Source: Candidatus Pacearchaeota archaeon (GTDB taxonomy: Archaea; Nanoarchaeota; Nanoarchaeia; Pacearchaeales; GW2011-AR1). From it: DNA of 7,179 nt. Every line of letters starts with the position of its first letter. Position 1 is the stretch's first letter. Made by a program: the position numbers and the translations under genes. The notes under the pieces were generated by a model. It was given only the letters and a program-made list of their open reading frames with translations. It had not been told where the DNA came from and did not search any database. This document shows positions 1-5,698 of this stretch, piece after piece. Location of the stretch: NCBI GenBank assembly GCA_002690445.1, contig NZER01000009.1, positions 7,935 to 15,113 on the forward strand. The letters run 5' to 3'.

Positions 1-24
1 ACTTATTTGAGAATTGCCCCCTAA
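1..24 (+). CDS. possible C-terminal end of an upstream gene (partial)
   Basis: Read in frame 1, the window opens with seven codons (TYLRIAP) and a TAA at 22-24, eleven bases before a strong hairpin. In phages of this type the gene upstream of the next one is often the major capsid protein, so this may be its last few residues. That is inference from position only: seven residues cannot identify a protein. Frame 3 is also open, from base 3 to a TGA at 102-104. It would run through the hairpin and is less likely. Confidence 0.3.
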   Translation, partial: TYLRIAP

Positions 25-35
25 CTCTAGTCTAT

Positions 36-99
36 GTGGGAGGAGAGGCAAACGGCACTCTCGGCACTCTCCCCCCACTTAACTGCTTTGAGCCGAGAG
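36..99 (+). promoter_or_regulatory. structured 5' leader: long hairpin with a possible H-type pseudoknot
   Basis: Bases 36-47 pair with 67-78 in a 12-bp stem with one A/C mismatch (41 and 73). The 19-base loop (48-66) contains CTCTCGGC at 58-65, which is perfectly complementary to GCCGAGAG at 92-99. Pairing loop with downstream bases would make an H-type pseudoknot with connecting loops of 10, 1 and 13 bases, lengths that could span the two stems. The second stem ends four bases before the ribosome site of the gene at 117. The 36-78 hairpin may also end or protect the upstream transcript, but no real T-run follows it. The pairing is seen in the sequence; a regulatory role is inferred. Confidence 0.5.
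53..70 (+). repeat. tandem 9-bp direct repeat CGGCACTCT x2
   Basis: Two perfect adjacent copies of CGGCACTCT occupy 53-61 and 62-70, within the loop and 3' arm of the leader hairpin. The junction of the two copies creates the CTCTCGGC segment that matches 92-99, so the duplication itself generates the second pairing option. Confidence 0.75.
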
Positions 100-102
100 C
101 CT

Positions 103-112
103 GAAGGAGATA
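103..112 (+). promoter_or_regulatory. strong ribosome binding site GAAGGAGATA
   Basis: GAAGGAGATA at 103-112 places AAGGAG seven bases before the ATG at 117. From memory, the same ten bases occur in the phage T7 gene 10 (major capsid) leader. A site this strong suggests an abundant product. AAGGAGATA recurs before the genes at 6147 and 6899. Confidence 0.8.
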
Positions 113-116
113 CCTG

Positions 117-596
117 ATGGCTATTACAGTGACTAAGGACACTGTTGGAGCTGAGAGGATTTCTAGAAACTTAGGAGTCCTAACTGGATCTATAGCCTTT
201 GACTCATCTTACCCCACTGGAGGGGAGAGCTCTACCGATATCAGTGGGCAGTTTAGAACCTGTTTGCAGGTTATGATTGAGCCTAGTGGGGGATATAACT
301 TTGTTTGGGATAAGACTAATGATAAAATCATGGCCTACTATCCCTCTAACCCAGCGGCTCACACTCATACTATCACCCTGAGTGGAACTCATGCTGGTAA
401 TGCTGTTGAGTTGACTGCTAACTCTAATGCTGCAGCCTTGGGTGAGGCTGGCGGCACTGGGTATACTGGTATTACTGGTATACAAAATGCTACTGCTGCT
501 GATGCAGTGGGCGCTGAGGTGGCAAATGCTACTGACATCAGTGGTGTTACAGCCGCTAAGTTCGTTGCTATTGGGCTCACTGGAAGCTTAGGTTAA
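117..596 (+). CDS. phage head-associated structural protein (putative decoration or head fibre protein)
   Basis: This 159-residue protein has no catalytic motif, signal peptide or membrane segment. The first ~75 residues look beta-rich and contain FDSSYPTGGE (28-37), followed by GYNFVWDKTNDKIMAYYP (59-76). I recognise this style from small structural proteins found near the capsid gene in environmental tailed phages. The segment around 82-90 contains AHTHTITLSG. The rest (91-159) is rich in Ala, Gly and Thr with few charges. The start is set by AAGGAG at 104-109. The gene stands between a leader hairpin (36-78) and a terminator-like hairpin (602-631), as expected for a separately controlled, abundant virion protein. 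The CDS is secure. The decoration or fibre role is inferred; another minor capsid role is possible. Confidence 0.65.
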   Translation: MAITVTKDTVGAERISRNLGVLTGSIAFDSSYPTGGESSTDISGQFRTCLQVMIEPSGGYNFVWDKTNDKIMAYYPSNPAAHTHTITLSGTHAGNAVELTANSNAAALGEAGGTGYTGITGIQNATAADAVGAEVANATDISGVTAAKFVAIGLTGSLG

Positions 597-601
597 TTGT
601 T

Positions 602-631
602 GGTGGGGGAGCTTAGGCTCCCCCAACCTTT
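602..631 (+). terminator. strong GC-rich hairpin after the head-protein gene
   Basis: Bases 604-612 pair perfectly with 617-625 (nine pairs, mostly G-C) around a TTAG loop. Two more G-C pairs (602-603 with 627-628) form if A626 bulges out. Only three T residues follow (629-631), so it may stop transcription only partly or stabilise the 3' end of the message. It sits six bases after the stop codon and separates the head gene from the tail genes. Confidence 0.6.
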
Positions 632-632
632 A

Positions 633-645
633 GTAGGAACCCTAC
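633..645 (+). promoter_or_regulatory. small hairpin covering the ribosome site of the adaptor gene
   Basis: GTAGG (633-637) is complementary to CCTAC (641-645) with an AAC loop. The paired bases include most of the only Shine-Dalgarno match (TAGGA, 634-638) for the ATG at 647. If it forms, it would lower initiation of this low-copy protein. A five-pair stem is weak, so the effect is speculative. Confidence 0.35.
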
Positions 646-646
646 A

Positions 647-1324
647 ATGGCTAAGACCCTAAGTGAGATGCGAACTGAGGTTAGAAACAACATTCGTAGG
701 GATGTTGGGGTGTTTAGCAATGATCTTATAGATCAAATTATTAACTGGACTCAAGAGCGCTTAGGGGATATGCACACCTTTGAGGAAATGAAGAAGTTGT
801 TTAGTGCCTCGGTGGTGTCGGGGCAGTTGAGGTATAGCTTTCCTACCAGGATGAAAGACCTCAAAACCATAAGGTTAATGGATGGATCTAGTTCAAGGAA
901 GCTCCACTATGTGCATGAGAGGGATATAGATAGAGCTAGACCTTATCCAGATGATTATAATGGTAGGCCTGGATACTATGTTGACTACGGTGACTTCTTT
1001 GAGCTTCACGATATTCCTGACTCCAGCACCTATACCCTCCTACTTAGGTGCTCCAGGTATGCTTCGGATCTCAGCTCGGATTCCCAAACCTCCGATCTGC
1101 TTAGGAAAGATTTAGTGATAATAGCAGGGGCTACTGCATTATCCTTCTTGTGGATCAAGGAGGTTGAGGATGCTAAGATTTGGGATAGTATATTTAATGT
1201 TTTGGTGAAAGATAAGATTGGAACCGACCACAGTGGAGAGGACTGGGAGCCTCAAGGCCAACCGTTTAGTGTAGTTGTTGGCGGCATTGATCCTAACAGA
1301 CCTATGAACTCCTTTATGGGGTAA
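647..1324 (+). CDS. putative head-to-tail adaptor (connector) protein, SU10 adaptor/T7 gp11-like
   Basis: The 225-residue product starts with a helical stretch (LSEMRTEVRNNIRRDVGVFS, residues 5-24) followed by NDLIDQIINWTQERL. This is the pattern of phage adaptor proteins that form a ring below the portal: an N-terminal helical bundle that includes an 'LIDQIINW' helix, then a beta insertion (about 55-130), then helices (about 150-190). The length fits that family. The C-terminal 30 residues are extended and Pro/Gly-rich. Start: ATG at 647 with TAGGA eight bases upstream, inside a small hairpin. Position just after a head protein and before fibre and nozzle genes agrees with the adaptor role. 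I see no enzymatic motif. The assignment is from sequence style and gene order. Confidence 0.65.
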   Translation: MAKTLSEMRTEVRNNIRRDVGVFSNDLIDQIINWTQERLGDMHTFEEMKKLFSASVVSGQLRYSFPTRMKDLKTIRLMDGSSSRKLHYVHERDIDRARPYPDDYNGRPGYYVDYGDFFELHDIPDSSTYTLLLRCSRYASDLSSDSQTSDLLRKDLVIIAGATALSFLWIKEVEDAKIWDSIFNVLVKDKIGTDHSGEDWEPQGQPFSVVVGGIDPNRPMNSFMG

Positions 1325-1329
1325 CTCAG

Positions 1330-1479
1330 GTGCCTGTAGCAACTGTTTGGACTGCTATACCTATTCCATCAGAGTCTGCTGGTTACGGTCTTGACTCCTA
1401 TGGAACTTCTCCTTATGGGAATCCCTCCATAGGAGATACGATCCTAACCACCTGGACTGAGATAGTTCAAACTACATGA
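1330..1479 (+). CDS. 49-residue small structural protein, GTG start
   Basis: A GTG at 1330 opens a 49-codon frame ending in TGA at 1477-1479. It fills the otherwise empty space between the adaptor and the first fibre gene. Its protein begins MPVATVWTAIPIPSES, has a Tyr/Gly-rich middle (GYGLDSYGTSPYG, residues 18-30) and ends in TTWTEIVQTT. The paired 'VWTAI' and 'TWTEI' motifs and the SYG/PYG repeats resemble very small tail-region proteins of environmental phages, as I remember them. GGGG at 1318-1321 lies eight bases before the GTG and overlaps the previous gene's end. No ATG start exists in this frame. Tight packing (5 bases from the previous stop, 7 to the next ATG) supports it being real. 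Function unknown; a tail accessory role is inferred. Confidence 0.6.
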   Translation: MPVATVWTAIPIPSESAGYGLDSYGTSPYGNPSIGDTILTTWTEIVQTT

Positions 1480-1486
1480 GGGTTAA

Positions 1487-2308
1487 ATGAGCACAACTAC
1501 AACTAATTATAGTCTCAATAAGCCTGCTGAGGGTGATCAGGATTGGGCAACTGAGATTAACGATAATTGGGATACCATTGATGGTTCCCTACAGTTGTTG
1601 GTCCTTAGAGATGGGACTAGAGCACTAACAGCCAACTGGGATGTTGGGGCTTTTAAGATTACAGCCAGCCAGTTGGCATCTGATGTGGCTATAGGCACAG
1701 CCCCACTGGTTATAACATCTACTACAGTTGTGGCTAATCTAAATGTGGATCAAGTCGATGGAAAGGACTCGACGGACTTTGTTCTGGTAGATGGCACTCA
1801 GGCTATGACTGGGGCTTTGAATCTTGACAATGACCTTGATATGGCTACTGGGGCATATGACCTACTAATCATTGACAACAATGCTGCAGCCCTTGAGATT
1901 GCTGAAAGCACCAACAAGTACATGGTGTTTGACAGCACTGATGGTTCTGAGAAGATCACTGTTCATAAGGAAACAACCTTCAATGAGACGGTCTCCTTCG
2001 ACGCTGAGTTCGATAATGGAAACTCAAGCACTGCCGACACAGTTGATTGGGGAGTTGGGAATAAGCAGAAATCCACAATGACTGGAAACTGCACCTACAC
2101 CTTCACCGCTCCTAATGGGCCTTGCAATGTGGTGCTTAAGTTGGTTCAAGATGGAGCTGGATCGAGGACAGCTACTTGGCCTGCTGCGGTTAAGTGGCCT
2201 GCTGGCGCAGCTCCAACTCTTAGCACAGGGGCTGCTGCAATTGATCTTATTTCTTTTTATTGGGATGGGGCCAACTATTTTGGCCAAAGTGCTTTGAACT
2301 TTAGCTAG
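1487..2308 (+). CDS. tail fibre-like protein (fibre A)
   Basis: The 273-residue product has three parts. Residues 1-32 (YSLNKPAEGDQDWATEINDN, 8-27, then WDTIDG) form a start I recognise from many phage tail fibre proteins, probably the particle-attachment end. Residues ~39-130 carry two related segments, LRDGTRALTANWDVGAFKI and LVDGTQAMTGALNLDNDL, typical of fibre shafts. Residues ~180-273 form a compact beta domain with TGNCTYTFTAPNGP, TWPAAVKWPAG and SFYWDGANYFGQ, widespread at the C-terminus of environmental phage tail proteins and likely the exposed tip. There is no chaperone or enzyme motif. GAGGG (1478-1482) overlaps the previous stop and lies four bases before the ATG. Role in host recognition is inferred; a structural spike component is the alternative. 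Confidence 0.7.
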   Translation: MSTTTTNYSLNKPAEGDQDWATEINDNWDTIDGSLQLLVLRDGTRALTANWDVGAFKITASQLASDVAIGTAPLVITSTTVVANLNVDQVDGKDSTDFVLVDGTQAMTGALNLDNDLDMATGAYDLLIIDNNAAALEIAESTNKYMVFDSTDGSEKITVHKETTFNETVSFDAEFDNGNSSTADTVDWGVGNKQKSTMTGNCTYTFTAPNGPCNVVLKLVQDGAGSRTATWPAAVKWPAGAAPTLSTGAAAIDLISFYWDGANYFGQSALNFS

Positions 2309-2318
2309 GAATACTCCG

Positions 2319-2540
2319 ATGGCACAACGGGATAAATCTAAAAAGGTGGCTAGATCATTTGCATTGAGTGTTAATGATGATGATCTTGACTACACCTACA
2401 CAATCATAAACTCCTCATCCCCAACAAGTTTAAGGGATAGTATTCAGCTCCTCAAGGATCAAGGGGATGTGCGTAGAGTGTATCCTATTGACATGCCTAA
2501 CAAGGCTCTTATAATCAGCACCAACCGTGGAGATTCCTAG
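2319..2540 (+). CDS. small protein of unknown function (73 residues)
   Basis: I do not recognise this protein. It starts with a basic stretch (MAQRDKSKKVAR), followed by an acidic run (NDDDLD, 19-24), a beta-like YTYTII and an amphipathic segment (SLRDSIQLLKDQGDVRRVYP). There is no Cys, membrane segment or known motif. The start ATG at 2319 has TAGGA at 2306-2310, which includes the stop codon of the preceding fibre gene, an arrangement that favours coupled translation. The next gene starts immediately after its TAG stop. Its place among fibre genes suggests a tail accessory or fibre-assembly protein, but this is only context. The fold could be a small alpha/beta domain. Confidence 0.55.
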   Translation: MAQRDKSKKVARSFALSVNDDDLDYTYTIINSSSPTSLRDSIQLLKDQGDVRRVYPIDMPNKALIISTNRGDS

Positions 2541-3083
2541 GTGGCAACAGAGACCTATGTGCCTGATTCAACTGATGGTGTAGGCTGGGATGGGTATGAT
2601 GCTGCTAGGCCTCCTACTACATTGGCAATGGATACCGAGGACGCATTGTCAGGGGCTGAACTCACTACCATCAGCACAAGCGATGATAGTCGGGTTAGCA
2701 GGGTAGACTCAATCCCTGGGCATCACCTTCGATTCAAGATAACACAAACAGAAGCAGACGTCACCCAGCTTGACCTCAAGTTCGAGGGCTATGGCCTAGC
2801 AATGGGTGGTGGCACACCCTTCTATGGCTGTTGGATATGGAACTTTGACAGCACTACTTGGGAAGCAGGGTCAAATCATGGAGGCAGTAGTGATGCTGAT
2901 GTGACCAAACAGATCACAGCGAACCTGCCGAACTACATTGACGGGTCCGGCTACGTGCATGGGCTGGCGATGGGATCGCTTGACGGGGCTGCAAACGACT
3001 CTGTATATACAGACTATGCTGAATTGATTGTAACATACACTGAAGCATCATCAGCTGATATCTTTTTTGGGGCTAACCTCTGA
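2541..3083 (+). CDS. beta-sandwich adhesin-like phage protein
   Basis: The 180-residue product starts at a GTG directly after the previous TAG stop; GGAGA at 2529-2533 is seven bases upstream and supports it, and no in-frame ATG lies near. The sequence is beta-rich with alternating polar and hydrophobic residues. Conserved-looking landmarks are LRFKIT (67-72), TQLDLKFEGYG (79-89), CWIWNFDSTTWEAGS (101-115), NYIDGSGYVHGLAM (135-148) and DYAELIVTYTE (162-172). The order 'WNW-like strand, tryptophan, NYID-G, DYAEL-VTYT' is one I associate with jelly-roll or DNRLRE-like binding modules of surface proteins. No catalytic residues stand out. Inferred role: receptor- or glycan-binding tail appendage. 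The 3' half contains a CpG-rich patch unlike the neighbours. It ends in TGATG shared with the next gene. Confidence 0.6.
   Translation: MATETYVPDSTDGVGWDGYDAARPPTTLAMDTEDALSGAELTTISTSDDSRVSRVDSIPGHHLRFKITQTEADVTQLDLKFEGYGLAMGGGTPFYGCWIWNFDSTTWEAGSNHGGSSDADVTKQITANLPNYIDGSGYVHGLAMGSLDGAANDSVYTDYAELIVTYTEASSADIFFGANL
2920..2997 (+). other. CpG-rich patch inside the adhesin-like gene
   Basis: By hand count this 78-base stretch has nine CpG dinucleotides, while the whole 480-base gene at 117-596 has about six. It also uses codons rare elsewhere here (GCG, CCG, TCC). It encodes the region from residue ~127 to 152, around the NYIDGSGYVHG motif. It may be a recombined segment. Confidence 0.5.
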
Positions 3084-3337
3084 TGCCTTGGTATGGATAT
3101 GTGATTATTGGGCTTACTGGACTGCTTCAGTTGCTTATGGTTTCATTTCTTAGTTGGATGGCTAAGGAAGTATTAAGATTGAAGCCTATGGTTGCTAGGA
3201 TAGATGCTGACTTAGCTGTTATTAAAGAGGCTTGTAGTAGGCGGATTCATATACGTAATAAGGACCTTGAGTTGATAACGGCCATAAAAGAAGATGTCGC
3301 TTACATAAAAGGTAAGCTAAGCCAGGAGGACAATTAA
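3083..3337 (+). CDS. small single-pass membrane protein with helical tail (holin or spanin-like candidate)
   Basis: The 84-residue product has one hydrophobic segment at about residues 5-26 (YVIIGLTGLLQLLMVSFL). A heptad-like helical tail follows from about 28 to 79, including VARIDADLAVIKEA and DLELITAIKEDVAYIKGKL. The N-terminus carries no charge, while K, R, K, R follow the membrane segment; the positive-inside rule then puts the tail in the cytoplasm. That topology argues against an inner-membrane spanin, whose coiled coil is periplasmic, and fits a holin-like or other membrane protein better. No endolysin is visible in the window. Translation is probably coupled to the previous gene (TGATG overlap); the GGGG at 3069-3072 is a weak ribosome site. 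The stop overlaps the next ATG (TAATG). Single Cys at 51. Confidence 0.55.
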   Translation: MPWYGYVIIGLTGLLQLLMVSFLSWMAKEVLRLKPMVARIDADLAVIKEACSRRIHIRNKDLELITAIKEDVAYIKGKLSQEDN

Positions 3338-4113
3338 TGGCTAATGTTCCTACCACTAGTTGGGATGAAGCTGAACCTTTGGGATCTAGGCCTAAGTCCC
3401 AAGGGGATGATAGGATTAGGGAGCTTAAGACTCAAATCAGGGAGGTAGTGGACGTTGACCATAAGTTTGACTCCTCAGGCCAGGGGGCTACTTTTGGCTA
3501 CCACACAGCTGCCCACCTAATAGTCTCTGGAAGTGATCCTACTACTGTTAGTGATGTTGTGATAGTTTATAGCAAGGATCCAGGAGATGGGGATGAGGAG
3601 CTGTTTGTTAAGGACTCTCTGGGCAATGTTATTCAGATGACCGATGGAGGGGATATTAACCTTTCGACTGCAGTGCTCCTAACAGGGGATCAGACTGTAG
3701 CTGGGGTTAAGACATTCAGCTCGGTTCCAGTTCTCCCTAGTTCTGATCCAACTGCTGATGATGAAGCAGCTAGAAAGAAATATGTAGATGACATAGAAGT
3801 GAGGCGCGGTATTCCTCAGATGGCTATAGGGACCTACACAGGAGATGGGACTGCTTCTCAAGATATCACAGGGGTGGGGATTGATTTGACTAGTGGGACT
3901 TGGCTAATTCATGTGGGCAGAACTGCTGGGGGCAACTACGATCTTATTTCTAAGGCTAGTGTTGACAGTGGAATTAACTCTTATACAGACGATAACAGCG
4001 CTAAAACTGATGGGATTCAAGCTGGTTTAAGTGATGGGTTTAGGGTAGGTACTGGATATAGGGTCAATGACAACGGTGACACTTATCGCTATACAATTTG
4101 GAAGCTAGCCTAA
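3337..4113 (+). CDS. tail fibre-like protein (fibre B)
   Basis: The 258-residue product begins with SWDEAEPLGSRPKSQGDDRI (8-27), then RELKTQIREVV, a start seen in many phage tail fibre proteins and unlike that of the fibre gene at 1487. After a beta-rich part (45-110), residues 113-151 carry VLLTGDQTVAGVKTFSSVP and DDEAARKKYVDD. This is the linker typical of modular fibres, where 'GDQT-AGVKTF' and 'AA-KKYVD' repeat before the tip. Residues 160-258 form a short beta C-terminal tip (GTYTGDGTASQDITGVGIDL; YTIWKLA). AGGAGGA at 3324-3330 is the strongest ribosome site in the window, six bases before the ATG, suggesting a well-expressed virion part. Receptor binding is inferred. Confidence 0.72.
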   Translation: MANVPTTSWDEAEPLGSRPKSQGDDRIRELKTQIREVVDVDHKFDSSGQGATFGYHTAAHLIVSGSDPTTVSDVVIVYSKDPGDGDEELFVKDSLGNVIQMTDGGDINLSTAVLLTGDQTVAGVKTFSSVPVLPSSDPTADDEAARKKYVDDIEVRRGIPQMAIGTYTGDGTASQDITGVGIDLTSGTWLIHVGRTAGGNYDLISKASVDSGINSYTDDNSAKTDGIQAGLSDGFRVGTGYRVNDNGDTYRYTIWKLA

Positions 4114-5660
4114 TGTCTAGAAAACAATACTTCACATCAGCCCTCCCAACTGCTGGACTCAATTATAGTGAGCCCGGCATTTCAATCAGTGAGAGGCATA
4201 CTCCTGATTGTAGTGAGGTTAGGATGGGAGTTGGGCTTGTGGAGAAGACTCCTGGATCTAAGGTGTTCTCAGGGACTGTAGACACTCCCCTAAATGGCAC
4301 TGTTATGGCTCTTAACTATGTTAACAGTGTGCTTATATGCCATACAACCACCAAGGTGTATTCCCTAGTGGCGGGAACCTTTACTGACGAGACAGATGCT
4401 GGAGGGCCTTTTACTGGGACTATACTCAATCCAGTCTCTAGTATTTGGATGTATGACTCCTCGGCAACCAAGAACTATTACATCTTTGCTAATGGGATCG
4501 AACAGCCTCGCAAGTGGGACCAGTCAACTGCCCTAGTGGAGTTGTTAGCTAATACAGCCACTAAGATTCCTGACTGGATAGCCCAGTATGGTTCTAGGTT
4601 GTGCATGTATAATGTAACCGATGGGGGGACTGATTTTCCTAAGAGAGTTAGGTGGTCAGCTGTTAGCAAGCCTGAGGACCATAGTTCGAGTGGCTCAGGG
4701 TTTGCAGACCTCTATGCACAGCTGTCTGATGACACAAGCATTGTTAGGGCTGAAAAGCTTGGGGATAATATGATTATATATGGGGATCACTCCATGGCTA
4801 TTCAGCAATATACCCAAGCTACCCTCTATCCATTTGCCTTTTATGCAGCTGTCCCCACTACTGGGCTGGCTGCTCCTAGGGCTCTCCTGAATATCCACAA
4901 TAGGGAACATCTATTTCTAGGTTGGGATGATGTTTATATGTATAGAGGGGAGTTGGGGGTTGAAAGGGTTGGGGGGGTTATAAGGGATGAACTATTCGAC
5001 ATCATCGACCCTGACAACATTGAAACATCTTTTATGGTTTACATAGGTAACGAGGACAGGGCTAGGCTGCATATTCCCCAAGTTGGATCTAGTGTTCCAG
5101 ATGTTTACTTTGAGTTCAACCTGAAGGAAAAGAGCTGGACCAAGGGGGCTAGGACATACTCTGGCTATGGGGAGTATCAGGTAACCACCACTGAGGATTG
5201 GGATGGAGATTCAGAGACTTGGGATGATGATCTGTCGTCTTGGAATAGTGCTACTACAGTCAAGGGATTCCCGCTGTTTCTGTATGGCAACGATAGTGGG
5301 GAAGTTCACCAGTATCCAAGCAACAATTATAGTTTAATCGGGACTGCTATCAGCGCCCATTGGGATACTAAGGATTTCACTCCCGACGAGTATCGAAAGG
5401 TTATGTCTACTTGGCTAACCCTACAGTTCGAGGCCTCTGGGAACACTGTTGATGTTTCCTATAGCACAGATGCGGGGATTAGCTTCACTGATTTGGAAAC
5501 TGTAACTCTAACTGATGATCTGGCTATGTATAGGGTTGACTTGGATGTTCATAGCTCTCAAATCAGATTCCGCTTTGCCAACAACACAGCTGATGAAACC
5601 TTCAAGCTTAGGTGGTTTGAGGTTGGGTATGTGCCAGGGAGTGAGTGGTATAGGAGTTGA
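4113..5660 (+). CDS. putative tail nozzle/hub protein, beta-propeller type (T7 gp12/P22 gp10-like role)
   Basis: I start this 515-residue protein at the ATG at 4113, which overlaps the previous TAA by one base and has GGAAG eight bases upstream; the in-frame TTG at 4098 is inside that site. The protein is almost wholly beta, with repeated strand-turn blocks. It opens with LPTAGLNYSEPGISISERHTP (11-31), and includes KRVRWSAVSKPEDHSSSGSG (177-196), IIYGDHSMAIQQ (221-232), HLFLGWDDVYMYRGELG (266-282) and a Trp/Asp-rich turn (EDWDGDSETWDDDLSSW, 361-377). A separate C-terminal beta-sandwich covers about 408-515 (AISAHWDTKDF; VDVSYSTDAGISFTD). The 'RVRWS...G-G--DL' block is typical of podovirus nozzle proteins that close the tail tip. 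Length and order after the adaptor agree. The assignment is by pattern, not by search. Confidence 0.6.
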   Translation: MSRKQYFTSALPTAGLNYSEPGISISERHTPDCSEVRMGVGLVEKTPGSKVFSGTVDTPLNGTVMALNYVNSVLICHTTTKVYSLVAGTFTDETDAGGPFTGTILNPVSSIWMYDSSATKNYYIFANGIEQPRKWDQSTALVELLANTATKIPDWIAQYGSRLCMYNVTDGGTDFPKRVRWSAVSKPEDHSSSGSGFADLYAQLSDDTSIVRAEKLGDNMIIYGDHSMAIQQYTQATLYPFAFYAAVPTTGLAAPRALLNIHNREHLFLGWDDVYMYRGELGVERVGGVIRDELFDIIDPDNIETSFMVYIGNEDRARLHIPQVGSSVPDVYFEFNLKEKSWTKGARTYSGYGEYQVTTTEDWDGDSETWDDDLSSWNSATTVKGFPLFLYGNDSGEVHQYPSNNYSLIGTAISAHWDTKDFTPDEYRKVMSTWLTLQFEASGNTVDVSYSTDAGISFTDLETVTLTDDLAMYRVDLDVHSSQIRFRFANNTADETFKLRWFEVGYVPGSEWYRS

Positions 5661-5668
5661 TTCTAGAG

Positions 5669-5681
5669 CGCAATAATTGCG
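5669..5681 (+). other. short dyad CGCAAT-A-ATTGCG between nozzle and GNAT genes
   Basis: The 38-base gap between these genes contains a 13-base palindrome around A5675. As RNA only a four-pair stem (CGCA/TGCG) with an ATAAT loop could form, followed by TTT. It is too weak for a convincing terminator; a protein-binding site or chance remain possible. Confidence 0.25.
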
Positions 5682-5698
5682 TTTGATAAGGATTGATT

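Noticed and set aside
7..36. TTGAGA...TCTATG as a sigma-70 promoter for the head-protein gene
   Set aside because: The -10 match is poor (about three of six) and it overlaps the possible end of an upstream gene.
3..104. Open frame 3 through the leader as the end of the upstream gene
   Set aside because: It would code through the hairpin and tandem repeat and give a product end with no familiar pattern. Frame 1 ending at TAA 22-24 before the hairpin is simpler, though neither can be proved.
204..580. Minus-strand frames of 93 and 63 residues within the head-protein gene
   Set aside because: They overlap a well-supported + strand gene with a strong ribosome site and have low-complexity, unpatterned products.
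1872..2297. Alternative + and - frames inside the first fibre gene
   Set aside because: The real frame has recognisable fibre domains over its full length; the alternatives lack ribosome sites and read as shadows.
4098..4112. Earlier TTG start for the nozzle-like gene
   Set aside because: It lies in the probable Shine-Dalgarno site for ATG 4113 and would add five residues overlapping the fibre gene; the TAATG junction is the usual style here.
5693..5698. TTG start two codons upstream for the GNAT gene
   Set aside because: It directly abuts TAAGGA with no spacer; ATG 5699 has a normal six-base spacer.
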